Part shown: positions 47,503 to 56,523 of the stretch, one piece after another
How positions within the stretch are numbered: the first letter of the stretch is position 1
Layout of the letters: the number at the start of each line of letters is the position of its first letter
From: Maioricimonas rarisocia
GTDB taxonomy: Bacteria > Planctomycetota > Planctomycetia > Planctomycetales > Planctomycetaceae
Assembly (NCBI RefSeq): GCF_007747795.1
Contig: NZ_CP036275.1
Coordinates: 3,650,001-3,714,000 of the forward strand
Length of the DNA: 64,000 nucleotides
Reading direction: 5' to 3'
Made by a program: the position numbers and the translations under genes
Notes under the pieces: generated by a model
What the model was told of the DNA's origin: nothing
Seen by the model: only the letters and a program-made list of their open reading frames with translations
Database searches by the model: none

Positions 47503-49023
47503 TCAGTCGGCAGCGTCGGCACGGCTCGGGGCGACCTGGTCCTGAGCCACCTGGATGGCCCGCAGCAGTCCCTGAGCCTTGTTCAGTGTTTCCTGATATT
47601 CGGCTGCCGGGTCGCTGTCTGCAACCATACCGGCTCCCACCTGCACGTACGCCTTGCCGTCCTTGACGACCAGTGTCCGCAAGGCGATGCAGGTATCCAT
47701 GTTTCCGGTGAAGTCGATGTATCCGACGGCTCCGGCATACGGACCGCGGCGGTGGTGCTCGATCTCGTCGATGATCTCCATCGCCCGCACCTTGGGAGCA
47801 CCAGAGACGGTACCGGCCGGCAGCCCGGCTCGGAGTGCATCGAGGGCCGACATCCCCGGTCTGAGCTGCCCCGTCACGTTGGAGGTGATGTGCATGACGT
47901 GGCTGTACCGCTCGACGACCATCACGTCGCTCAACTGGACGCTGCCGTACTCCGCAACGCGGCCGACGTCGTTGCGGGCCAGGTCGACCAGCATGACGTG
48001 TTCGGCCCGTTCCTTGGGATCGGCGAGCAGTTCTTCGGCGAGGGCCCGGTCCTCGGCTTCCGTCCTGCCCCGGTGCCGCGTCCCCGCAAGCGGGCGGATC
48101 GTCGTGATGCCGTCTTCGACCCGCACCATGATCTCGGGCGAACTGCCGACCAGTGTTGTCGCGGGGGTCTTCAGCAGAAACATGAACGGGCTCGGATTGA
48201 CCACCCGCAGTGCCCGGTAGATGTCCAGTGGCTGCGCGGAGGTCTCCAGTTCGAGCCGTTGGCTGAAGACCACCTGGAAGATATCGCCGGCACGGATATA
48301 TTCCTTGCAGCGGACGACGCCTGCTTCGAACTCCTCGCGTGTGAAGTCGGACTTCCACTCGAGCGAAACCGGTCCGTCGATCTGGATGTCACAGGCGTCC
48401 AGCTCATGGTCGGTGGCGGTCTGCAGTTGCTCGCAAAGGGAATCGAGCCGCTCACAGGCGTCCCGATACGCCGCCTCAGGCGAACCACCATCGTCGATGC
48501 GGGCGTGCACGACGACGACAACTGTCTTCTTGATGTGGTCGAAGAGGATCATCTGGTCGTAGAGCGCGAAGCTCATGTCCGGCAGCAGGCGATCGTCTTC
48601 GGGCGGGTTGGGAAGATTCTCGGAGTACCGGATGACGTCGTAGCCCGCATATCCCACCGCGCCGCCGCAAAAACGGGGCAGACCGGCAAGGTGTGGAGCC
48701 GTATACTTACTCAGCAGCACTTCCAGTTCGCGGAGCGGGTCATCGACCGTACGTGTCGAGACTTCGTCTCCACTCGTCACGGTGATTTCCTGTCCGCAGG
48801 CGTCAATTCTCAGAAAGGGTTGCCCGCCGAGGAAGCTGTAACGGCCGACTTTCTCCCCGCCGACCACACTTTCGAACAGGAACGATTCATCATCCCAGCC
48901 CATGCGGTGGTAGGCAGACACGGGGGTCAGCGTATCGCTGAGCAGTTGCCGGTAGACCGGCACCAGCCGATACTCGCTCGCCAGCGAGGTAAACGTGTCG
49001 ATGTCGGGATGGTGAGTGCTCAC
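47503..49023 (-). CDS. trpE: anthranilate synthase component I
   Basis: 506 residues from the GTG at 49023, chosen because AGGA lies about 9 bases upstream and the TrpE N-terminal domain starts soon after ([18 protein letters not shown]). The N-terminal regulatory region carries the [16 protein letters not shown] block. The chorismate-binding domain has [30 protein letters not shown] and [10 protein letters not shown], the signatures of this family. It converts chorismate to anthranilate, with ammonia from the TrpG partner, which is not in the window. No attenuator-like leader with Trp codons is visible upstream. Confidence 0.95.
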   Translation of the reverse strand: MSTHHPDIDTFTSLASEYRLVPVYRQLLSDTLTPVSAYHRMGWDDESFLFESVVGGEKVGRYSFLGGQPFLRIDACGQEITVTSGDEVSTRTVDDPLRELEVLLSKYTAPHLAGLPRFCGGAVGYAGYDVIRYSENLPNPPEDDRLLPDMSFALYDQMILFDHIKKTVVVVVHARIDDGGSPEAAYRDACERLDSLCEQLQTATDHELDACDIQIDGPVSLEWKSDFTREEFEAGVVRCKEYIRAGDIFQVVFSQRLELETSAQPLDIYRALRVVNPSPFMFLLKTPATTLVGSSPEIMVRVEDGITTIRPLAGTRHRGRTEAEDRALAEELLADPKERAEHVMLVDLARNDVGRVAEYGSVQLSDVMVVERYSHVMHITSNVTGQLRPGMSALDALRAGLPAGTVSGAPKVRAMEIIDEIEHHRRGPYAGAVGYIDFTGNMDTCIALRTLVVKDGKAYVQVGAGMVADSDPAAEYQETLNKAQGLLRAIQVAQDQVAPSRADAAD

Positions 49024-49205
49024 AAGACGCTTCCTGCAGAAAGAAAGCAGCATCTTAGCAGTGCCGGTGGTGGTGGCAAGTGGCCGGAACACCGCAGGTT
49101 GACACACTTTAGGGCCCGGCTAGAATACGCGCGGCGGTGGTGAACTCCCACTGTCCGGACCGGCGGTCCCTCTGCCGGGCTGTCGTTCGCTTCGAGGTTG
49201 ATCGC

Positions 49206-49727
49206 ATGCGAAAATGTCGCCGATGTACGAAACCCGCAACCCTGCACATCACGGAGATCCGTGATGGAGAGGTGCAGGCGCTGCATCTGTGCGAGAGTTG
49301 TGCGCAGGATTACCTCAGCAACGTGGACGTCGGCGAAACCGTAGACGAAGAAGATGTCGCCTTTGGCACCCAGGCCGACGAGGACGTTGACGAAGTCTTC
49401 GAAGGTGCCGATGATCTGAAGTGCGAGAACTGCGGCATTACTTTCAAGCAGTTCCGCAGCCAGGGACGGCTGGGCTGTCCCAACGATTACATTGTCTTCC
49501 GGGAGCGGTTGTTGCCGTTGCTCGAGAGCATTCACGGCGAAACCCAGCATGTGGGCAAATGTCCGCAGCATACGCCGGATGCCAGCCGAAAACAGTACGA
49601 ACTGATCCGCCTGCGAAACGACCTGCGGTCCGCGGTCGAGAGTGAGTCTTACGAAGATGCCGCCCGTTTGCGGGATGAGATTCAGGCTCTCGAGAACCAG
49701 TTGGGTATCGAATCGGGCGAAGAATAA
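49206..49727 (+). CDS. mcsA: McsA-like activator of protein arginine kinase
   Basis: Protein of 173 residues. Two zinc-binding Cys pairs near the N-terminus (CRRC, CESC) and two more in the middle (CENC, then a Cys at GRLGC) fit McsA. A UVR motif (AVESESYEDAARLRDEIQAL, about 140-160) closes it. In Bacillus McsA stimulates the McsB arginine kinase, and mcsB follows here on the same strand after a 36-base gap. The start at ATG 49206 is preferred; the earlier frame carries no domain. Confidence 0.9.
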   Translation: MRKCRRCTKPATLHITEIRDGEVQALHLCESCAQDYLSNVDVGETVDEEDVAFGTQADEDVDEVFEGADDLKCENCGITFKQFRSQGRLGCPNDYIVFRERLLPLLESIHGETQHVGKCPQHTPDASRKQYELIRLRNDLRSAVESESYEDAARLRDEIQALENQLGIESGEE

Positions 49728-49763
49728 CTGGTCACTCGGACCTGCCTGTCGGATCGACGACAT

Positions 49764-50852
49764 ATGACAGAGGAAAGTCGGGACGTGGATCTGGAGACTC
49801 TGACCGTCACCAGCGGCGAATGGCTGCGGGGGACTGGCCCGGACTCCGACATTGTTGTCTCCAGCCGCATTCGGCTGGCTCGCAACCTCGCCCAGTTTCC
49901 GTTCCCGCCTCAGGCCGACGACGGCACCCGCATGGAGATCGAACAGGTCCTCCGGCGCCGCGTCGAGTCCCTCAGCTGCACCGGCCGTCTGGGCTACATC
50001 TCGGTTGATTCGCTCGACCAGCTCGATCGGCAGTTCCTCGTCGAACGACAGCTGATCAGCCGCGAACATGCCGAGACGCACGGCCCCCGCGGAGTCGGCA
50101 TCGGCTCCGAAGAAAACGTGAGCCTGATGATCAACGAGGAAGATCATCTCCGCATTCAGGTGCTGCGCAGCGGCTATTCGCTCGATGAGTGCTGGAATGA
50201 CATCAACCGCATCGACGATGCCCTCGAAGAGCACGTCACGTATGCGTTCAGCGAGGAGTTCGGGTATCTGACCTCCTGCCCGACGAACTGCGGGACCGGC
50301 ATCCGGGCGAGCGTCATGCTGCATCTGCCGGCGCTCGTCCTCACCAAGGAAATCCAGAAGGTCTTCCAGGCCCTGCAGAAGATCAGCCTTGCCGTCCGCG
50401 GACTCTACGGTGAAGGCAGCCAGGCAATGGGAGACTTCTACCAGATCTCCAATCAGGTCACGCTCGGTCAGTCCGAAGATCAGATCATCTCGAAGCTCAA
50501 GGAAGTCGTCCCGAACATCATCGCCTACGAGCGCCGCGTGCGCAAGGCGCTGGTGAAGGAGAACCGGCAGCGGCTGCACGACCAGGTCTCCCGGGCGTTC
50601 GGCATTCTGCAGAGCGCGCAGACGATCACCTCGGAAGAAACGATGCACCTGCTCTCCAGTGTGCGGATGGGCATCAACCTCGGGCTGGTCGAGGGAATTG
50701 AGATCCCGACCGTCAACGAGCTGTTCATCCACACTCAGCCGGCGCATCTGCAGAAGCTCCGCCACGAAATGCTCGAGTCGGCGGAACGCAACGTCGCCCG
50801 CGCTGCTTACCTGCGGCAGCGCCTCGCCCGTCAGGAACCGCACGAGAACTAA
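49764..50852 (+). CDS. mcsB: protein arginine kinase McsB
   Basis: Protein of 362 residues of the phosphagen-kinase fold. VVSSRIRLARNLAQFPFP marks the N-terminal lobe and LTSCPTNCGTGIRASVMLHL holds the active-site Cys region. It phosphorylates arginine residues on proteins, which marks them for ClpCP. In Bacillus the ctsR-mcsA-mcsB-clpC operon is the classic context; here only mcsA-mcsB are together and neither ctsR nor clpC is in the window. A hairpin follows the stop. Confidence 0.94.
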   Translation: MTEESRDVDLETLTVTSGEWLRGTGPDSDIVVSSRIRLARNLAQFPFPPQADDGTRMEIEQVLRRRVESLSCTGRLGYISVDSLDQLDRQFLVERQLISREHAETHGPRGVGIGSEENVSLMINEEDHLRIQVLRSGYSLDECWNDINRIDDALEEHVTYAFSEEFGYLTSCPTNCGTGIRASVMLHLPALVLTKEIQKVFQALQKISLAVRGLYGEGSQAMGDFYQISNQVTLGQSEDQIISKLKEVVPNIIAYERRVRKALVKENRQRLHDQVSRAFGILQSAQTITSEETMHLLSSVRMGINLGLVEGIEIPTVNELFIHTQPAHLQKLRHEMLESAERNVARAAYLRQRLARQEPHEN

Positions 50853-50871
50853 GCGGCCCGCTTCGGCCGCT
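50852..50871 (+). terminator. hairpin after mcsB
   Basis: AGCGGCC-CGCTTC-GGCCGCT, a perfect 7-base-pair stem starting at the last base of the stop codon. No U-tract is visible. Confidence 0.45.
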
Positions 50872-50884
50872 GCTGCAGGCTGGC

Positions 50885-51152
50885 ACTGGTCCGTCTGATG
50901 ATCGGTGCGTCGTCTGCGGCGACAGCATGCGACGGCTTAAAGGTGTGGCTGCCCCGTCTCTGCAGGCCGTGCGTTCCCGCGTGACCGTTGCTGCAGCACT
51001 GTAGGGTGTGTCACGGCAAGTCATGCTTCGGCTATCCACGACATTCGAATTGCCGCGACCGGAAAGCTCCGTGACGCACCATCCGAAACACGGGGCCGGA
51101 CTGGTCCGTCTAACCTTGTTGCGTCGCCTGCGACGACAACATGCGACGACTC
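50885..51152. repeat. REP-like repeat region
   Basis: Two imperfect direct repeats of about 54 bases (50885-50938 and 51099-51152) share CTGGTCCGTCT and the core GCGTCG-CTGCG-CGAC-CATGCGACG. Between them, GGTGTGTCACGG (51005-51016) and CCGTGACGCACC (51069-51080) form an inverted repeat with an inner CGGCAA/TTGCCG pair. The same core occurs in the palindrome at 16892-16917. No gene is supportable from 50853 to 51150. Confidence 0.5.
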
Positions 51153-51594
51153 AGTCGTCTTCGCCACTCATCACCGAGCGGTCGAAGTGACAGTCCAGTG
51201 CCAGCCAGAGCCCCCGCGCGTACCGGAACGAGAACAGCGGAAACAGCACGCAGAACGCTCCCAGCGGGATCGCCAGCTGCCGGTTGGAGAGGCCGGCCCC
51301 GAAGTGCAGCGCCATATACAGCACCGTCAGCATCACGGCCGTGATGCCGTAGTTGATGTAGGCCGAACCCAGAAAATACCCCGGAGCCCGTTCGTACTTC
51401 AGGCTGCACTCGCTGCACCGCTCGGGCATCGTAAACCAGCCACGAAACAGCCGGCCCTTGCCGCACCGCGGGCACCGCAGTCGCAGGCCGCGGCCGACAA
51501 GCGTTTCAATCGGAGGTCGGTAGGGAGGCGGAGGAGTGGACGGTTCATCAGCTGGTGACTCGTCCGGAGGCTCTGTCGCGGCGTCGGAATTCAT
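51151..51594 (-). CDS. DUF983 membrane protein
   Basis: Protein of 147 residues. The DUF983 pattern is present: RLRCPRCGKGRLFRG, then CSECSLKYERAPGYFLGSAY, then two hydrophobic helices (about 81-95 and 107-122). The start at ATG 51594 overlaps the stop of the upstream nif3-like gene (ATGA) and has GGAG 7 bases before it, so it is translationally coupled to that gene. The N-terminus is Pro-rich and acidic. The function is unknown. Confidence 0.85.
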   Translation of the reverse strand: MNSDAATEPPDESPADEPSTPPPPYRPPIETLVGRGLRLRCPRCGKGRLFRGWFTMPERCSECSLKYERAPGYFLGSAYINYGITAVMLTVLYMALHFGAGLSNRQLAIPLGAFCVLFPLFSFRYARGLWLALDCHFDRSVMSGEDD

Positions 51595-52403
51595 GAAACG
51601 CTCCATTGCACCGGATCACTCTCGACCCGGCTCGGCCAGACTTCGAGATCGGAAAACTGCTGCCCGATCCGATCGGCCAGTCCTTCCACGGCAGGTCGTT
51701 CGGACGCGTAATGCCCCGGCAGGACCATCGCGATTTCGAGATCCCGTGCTTCAAGACAGGCGTGAAATCGCGCTTCACCGGTCAGCAACACATCACATCC
51801 GTGTCCGGCCGCATCCCGCAGAAACTCCGCGGCCGATCCGCACGCGATGCCGACCTGCTCGATCCGACGAGCGGGATCACCCACAAACTGCAGATGCGGG
51901 ACGCCCAGCTTCTCTTTGACAACCTGCATGAAGCCGGTCAGGTCTGTCCCCTCGGGCAATCGTCCGAATCGTCCGGACCCCGCAGGCAGCTCGTCATCGT
52001 TGCCTGCCTCGGGCGCAGCCATCGGACGCAACGGCTGCACATCCGACAGTTCGAACAGGCGACTCAACTCGGCGTTGATGCCGTCCGCGGCACTGTCGAA
52101 CGCCGTGTGCGGGCTGTAGACACTGACGCCGGCGGCAATCAGCTTCAGCAGCAGTTCCCCCTCGCGCGTGCCGGTCGTCAAACGCTGCACCGGCCGGAAC
52201 AGGATCGGGTGATGGCTGACGATGAGATCGACGTTTTCCCTGGTGGCTTCGTCGGCGACATCCGCCGTCAGCGTCAGACAGGTCATCACGCGCGACAGCG
52301 AACGCCGTGTGTCTCCAAGCAAAAGACCGACATTGTCCCATTCTTCGGCCAGGTGGAGCGGGGCGAATTCTTCGAGCCAGGCGACAACATCGTGAACCGT
52401 CAT
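51591..52403 (-). CDS. Nif3-like dinuclear metal protein
   Basis: Protein of 270 residues matching the Nif3/YbgI family, which forms toroidal hexamers holding a two-metal site. Conserved blocks are LAEEWDNVGLLLGD, LIVSHHPILFRPVQRL with the metal-binding HH, VYSPHTAFDS and the C-terminal LTGEARFHACLEA and LPGHYASER. The start at ATG 52403 is chosen because the family begins near TVHDVVAWLEEF. It overlaps the downstream DUF983 start. Its physiological substrate is not settled in the literature. Confidence 0.92.
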   Translation of the reverse strand: MTVHDVVAWLEEFAPLHLAEEWDNVGLLLGDTRRSLSRVMTCLTLTADVADEATRENVDLIVSHHPILFRPVQRLTTGTREGELLLKLIAAGVSVYSPHTAFDSAADGINAELSRLFELSDVQPLRPMAAPEAGNDDELPAGSGRFGRLPEGTDLTGFMQVVKEKLGVPHLQFVGDPARRIEQVGIACGSAAEFLRDAAGHGCDVLLTGEARFHACLEARDLEIAMVLPGHYASERPAVEGLADRIGQQFSDLEVWPSRVESDPVQWSVS

Positions 52404-52673
52404 GCTGCTGGTGTCCTCCACTTCGTTGACCAATGAGCCGACTGACCCTGAGACGGGCGGCGTTTGCGACACTCTCCCGCAGCCGGATATACTGGCAGGG
52501 AAGGTCCTGCCTCTCGTACCAACCTCAGATTCCCGTCCACCGTGGCCGCAGCGTCGCGGACGCAGCCGATCGCAATCGGGAGATGAGCCGCCATCGTCCT
52601 GCGGCGTATTGTGGCATTTCGGCGATCAACTGCAATCGGACGGCCCGAGACTTCCCTTTTGAGTTCTGCCGAC

Positions 52674-54869
52674 ATGCAATTCCTACGGCACTTTGCAGCA
52701 TTGCTTGCGCTTGCGTGCGTCACGTGCGTAATGGCCGATGACGGCGACGGATCGGGGCTCGCCCTGAGCAGGCCCGTGCTGCCCGAACCGGTGGCCGGCC
52801 GGACGCATCCGGTCGACCGCCTGATCGATGCTTACTTCGCCGAGCAACAGATCGCCCGCCCCGCCGAAGTCGTCGACGATCGGACCTTTGCCCGCCGCGT
52901 GTCACTCGATCTGATCGGTCGACTCCCCGACCCTGCTGCTGTCGAGGCCCTGATCGCAAGCGACGCTGCCGACAGACGGCAACGATTCGTCGAAGCGATA
53001 CTCGATGACGACTGGGCGTATGGCGAACACTGGATGACATTCTGGTCCGATCATCTCCGGAATGCGTACCGGGGCACCGGATTCATCGACAACGGCCGCA
53101 AACAGATCACCGGCTGGCTGTTTGCATCGCTCTACGAGAACAAGCCGTACGACCGGTTCGTGCACGAACTGATCAGCCCGGTCCCGGGGAGCGAAGGTTT
53201 CACGCTCGGCATCAAGTGGCGAGGCGTCGTCAACGAAAGCCAGCGAAAAGAGATCCAGGCCGCCCAGAACGTCGCACAGGTGTTCCTCGGTACCAACCTC
53301 AAGTGCGCCAGCTGTCACGACAGTTTCGTGAACGACTGGACTCTCGATGAGGCGTACGCGCTCTCTTCCGTCTTTGCCGATGAACCGCTGGAGATCCATC
53401 ACTGCGACAAGCCGACCGGCGAGACGTCGGAGGTCGGGTTCATCTACCCGGAGCTCGGGACGATTGATGCCGATCATCCGCGCGAGCGGCGGATGCGGCA
53501 GCTGGCCGACCTGATCGTGCAACGCAAGAACGGTCGCTTTGCACGCACGATCGTCAATCGCCTGTGGGCACGGCTGATGGGACGCGGTCTGGTCGAGCCG
53601 CTCGACAACATGGATGAACCGGCGTGGAACCGGGATCTGCTCGACTGGCTCGCCCGGGACTTCGTGGAGCACGACTACGACCTGCGGCACACGCTCGCCG
53701 TCATCGCCACGTCGCAGGCGTATCAGCTTCCGGCCGACCAAGCCCCTGCCCCAGGTCGCTCTGACGAGTACGTCTTTCGCGGTCCGCGGGTAAAACGGAT
53801 GACGGCCGAGCAGTTCGTCGACGCCGTGCATGCGGTTGCGCGGCTTGAGTCACATCCGGATCCGGCTGGCTTCAAGAAGGATGGCCGCGGACAGGGGGGA
53901 CAGCTCGCCGAGATCGTCGAGTTCACCGCAGCAGCGGCCGAGTCACGTCCCAACCCAACGGCGGCCCAATTGGCTGCCGTGCTCCGCGATGCGCACTGGA
54001 TCTGGAACGACGCCAATGCCATGCAGGCCGCCGGGAACGCGAAGGCGCATTTTCGCCGCGTCTTCGAACTTGATGCCGCGGCCGACCACGCCGTCGTCGC
54101 GATTTCGGCCGACAACGAGTTTGAACTGTTCGTCAACGGGCAGCCGGTTGCGAAGGGACAGGACTGGTCCCGTCCTGGTGTGATTCATGTCGGACCGCAT
54201 CTGCGGGCGGGCACGAACGTGATTGCCGTCACCGCCAGGAACGGTGGCACCGATCCCAATCCGGCCGGACTGATTGCCGTGTTGATGACGGCGGGGGATG
54301 ACGGAAAGTACAGCTCGCGGATCATCACCGACGAGAGCTGGCATATCGTCCGAAAGCCTCAACCCGGCTGGACGACTGAAACGAAGGATCCAACGGGGAC
54401 TGCAGCGTTATTGGTTGCTCCTGGCAACGGTGGACCGTGGAACATCGCCAGCCGCGTCGGGAACTCCGACGTGGTCACACAGAGTGACGCTGCCGTCCTG
54501 TGGGGAGATCGGCACGTGGTTGCCGCGTTGCAGCCGCGGGATACGCTTCAGGCAGCACTGGGACGTCCGAACCGTGAACAGGTTGTGACGCGGCGGGAAT
54601 CGAAGGGGACGCTTCTGCAGGCTCTGGAACTGACGAACGGCAAGACCCTCGACAGTCTCCTGCGGGAGGGTGGTCGCAAGTGGATCGATGCGTCTGCCGG
54701 CACCGATTCGCTCGTGAGCGACCTGTATCGGGAGGCATTGGGCCGGCATGCGACCGCCGCCGAACGACATGTCGCTTCGGATCTCGTTGGCGATCCTCCT
54801 TCCGCCGAAGGTGTTGCCGACCTGCTCTGGGTGCTGGTGTTGCTGCCGGAGTTCCAGCTCATCTACTGA
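52674..54869 (+). CDS. DUF1549/DUF1553 secreted protein with inserted beta domain
   Basis: Protein of 731 residues with a signal peptide (FAALLALACVTCVMA). DUF1549 spans about 40-235, ending in the cytochrome-like KCASCHD motif, which could bind heme c. DUF1553 begins about 285 (NGRFARTIVNRLWARLMGRG) and its last part is near 650-731. Between them, about residues 425-570, lies a beta-rich region (VVAISADNEFELFVNGQPVA) resembling galactose-binding-like domains, which is not in the shorter paralogue at 56524. The protein is paired with the DUF1501 gene 43 bases downstream. These pairs are characteristic of planctomycetes; their function is unproven. Confidence 0.88.
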   Translation: MQFLRHFAALLALACVTCVMADDGDGSGLALSRPVLPEPVAGRTHPVDRLIDAYFAEQQIARPAEVVDDRTFARRVSLDLIGRLPDPAAVEALIASDAADRRQRFVEAILDDDWAYGEHWMTFWSDHLRNAYRGTGFIDNGRKQITGWLFASLYENKPYDRFVHELISPVPGSEGFTLGIKWRGVVNESQRKEIQAAQNVAQVFLGTNLKCASCHDSFVNDWTLDEAYALSSVFADEPLEIHHCDKPTGETSEVGFIYPELGTIDADHPRERRMRQLADLIVQRKNGRFARTIVNRLWARLMGRGLVEPLDNMDEPAWNRDLLDWLARDFVEHDYDLRHTLAVIATSQAYQLPADQAPAPGRSDEYVFRGPRVKRMTAEQFVDAVHAVARLESHPDPAGFKKDGRGQGGQLAEIVEFTAAAAESRPNPTAAQLAAVLRDAHWIWNDANAMQAAGNAKAHFRRVFELDAAADHAVVAISADNEFELFVNGQPVAKGQDWSRPGVIHVGPHLRAGTNVIAVTARNGGTDPNPAGLIAVLMTAGDDGKYSSRIITDESWHIVRKPQPGWTTETKDPTGTAALLVAPGNGGPWNIASRVGNSDVVTQSDAAVLWGDRHVVAALQPRDTLQAALGRPNREQVVTRRESKGTLLQALELTNGKTLDSLLREGGRKWIDASAGTDSLVSDLYREALGRHATAAERHVASDLVGDPPSAEGVADLLWVLVLLPEFQLIY

Positions 54870-54912
54870 CCGGGGCCGCTGCCAGATTCGCCCGATCGAA
54901 TTCATACAGTCG

Positions 54913-56382
54913 ATGAAGAGTTTCATGAGCCACGATTCCTTTCCCCCCCTCAGTCGCCGTGACTTTCTCGCCCGCTCCGCCGGCGTTGCTGCCGGCGTGA
55001 TGAGCGGTGCCGGCCTGTTCAACCCGATCGGGCGGCCCTCGGCCACTGTCCGTGCCGATGACGAACGGACGCCGGCCAGCGCCGACACGCTGATTGTCCT
55101 CTGGATGGCCGGCGGGATGGCGCATACCGAGACCTTCGATCCCAAGCGGTACGTGCCGTTCGAGAAGGGAATGAAGGCGGAGGAAGTCCTCTGCACGTTT
55201 CCCTCGATTCCGACGGCCGTGGACGAGATCCGCATTTCGCAGGGGCTCGAGCAGGTCGCTTCGGTGATGGACCGGGGGACGCTCATCCGCTCGCATGTGC
55301 TGGGGGATCTGGGGCACATTCTGCACTCCCGGCACCAGTACCACTGGCACACCGGCTACGAACCGCCGCTGTCGGTCGCCGCTCCACATCTCGGCGCCTG
55401 GGTCGCCCATGCCCGTGGGCCGAACAACCCGGCTCTGCCTGCCTTCATCGACATCGGGCAGAGCTACGAGGGGAACGGCGAGGCGGAAGAGCTGAAGGCC
55501 TTTCAGACCGGCGGTTGTCTGGGGAGCGAATTCAATCCGTTCCGCGTGCCCGATCCCCGGGAAGCGATCAACATCGTCCGACCACCTGCGGGAATGAGCC
55601 GGGCCCGCTTCAGGCAGCGGTTCGACACGTATCGCAAACTGGTCCAGCAGTCGCCGCAGTATGCCGACGCCGCCGACGAGCAGAAGGAGTCGCTCCTCAA
55701 GGCGATCGACGGAGCGCACCGGCTGATGGATTCCCCCGCGGCGAAGGCGTTCGACCTCGCGCTCGAACCGCAGGAATCGTACGAGACTTACAACACGTCG
55801 AAGTTCGGTCTCGGCTGCCTGCTGGCCCGGCGGTTGGTCGAAGAAGGAGCCCGGTTCATCGAAGTTACGACCGAGTACGGTCCGTTTCTGCAGTGGGATA
55901 CGCACGACAACGGCCACACGCGGCTGGCGAAGCTCAAGCAGGAGATCGATGCGCCGATCGCACAGCTTGTCCGGGATCTCGAACAGCGGGGACTGCTCGA
56001 TCGAACGCTCATTGTGCTCGCCAGTGAGTTCAGCCGCGACTGCCTTGTGGAAGGCAAGCCGGACAAGCCGGTTCGCGGACAGGTCAAGCAGCCGGACGTC
56101 ATCGAGGAACTGAAGTACTACGGCATGCACCGCCACTTTACGGGGGCGTCGAGTGTGCTGATGTTCGGAGGGGGGACGCCGCGGGGAATGCTCTACGGAG
56201 CCTCGGCACCGGAACGACCCTGCACGACGATCGCGAACCCGATCAACGTGATGGATCTGCACGCCACGCTCTATCGGGCGATGGGGATTCCGGAGAACCA
56301 CCACGTTGTGGTCGAAGAGCGTCCGTTCTATGCGACGAAAGATGGACACGGCACGCCCCGCGCGGAGCTGCTCGGCACGTAA
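54913..56382 (+). CDS. DUF1501 Tat-exported protein, cassette 1
   Basis: Protein of 489 residues; the start is ATG 54913 or 54925. A twin-arginine signal LSRRDFLARSAGVAAGV follows directly. The DUF1501 domain has LIVLWMAGGMAHTETFDP near the start, and IEVTTEYGPFLQWDTHDNGH plus TLIVLASEFSRD later, a sulfatase/alkaline-phosphatase-like fold lacking a formylglycine motif. It is encoded right after the DUF1549/1553 partner and probably works with it outside the cytoplasm. Confidence 0.88.
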   Translation: MKSFMSHDSFPPLSRRDFLARSAGVAAGVMSGAGLFNPIGRPSATVRADDERTPASADTLIVLWMAGGMAHTETFDPKRYVPFEKGMKAEEVLCTFPSIPTAVDEIRISQGLEQVASVMDRGTLIRSHVLGDLGHILHSRHQYHWHTGYEPPLSVAAPHLGAWVAHARGPNNPALPAFIDIGQSYEGNGEAEELKAFQTGGCLGSEFNPFRVPDPREAINIVRPPAGMSRARFRQRFDTYRKLVQQSPQYADAADEQKESLLKAIDGAHRLMDSPAAKAFDLALEPQESYETYNTSKFGLGCLLARRLVEEGARFIEVTTEYGPFLQWDTHDNGHTRLAKLKQEIDAPIAQLVRDLEQRGLLDRTLIVLASEFSRDCLVEGKPDKPVRGQVKQPDVIEELKYYGMHRHFTGASSVLMFGGGTPRGMLYGASAPERPCTTIANPINVMDLHATLYRAMGIPENHHVVVEERPFYATKDGHGTPRAELLGT

Positions 56383-56523
56383 CGGGGTGTCGATACGCAC
56401 GTGCGGTTGCGGCGACGGGAGAGGGAAGTTGCGCTCGGGCTTGCCTGTCGCATCGGGCATGCACGATAATGGGCAGACACATTCTGACCTGTCGTCTATC
56501 CCGTCGGGCTTCGAGACAGCTTC

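Noticed and set aside
46676-48358. 560-codon reading of the DUF1080 region extending into trpE
   Set aside because: The upstream half is antisense-like sequence overlapping trpE in another frame. The signal peptide and ribosome site place the start at 47467.
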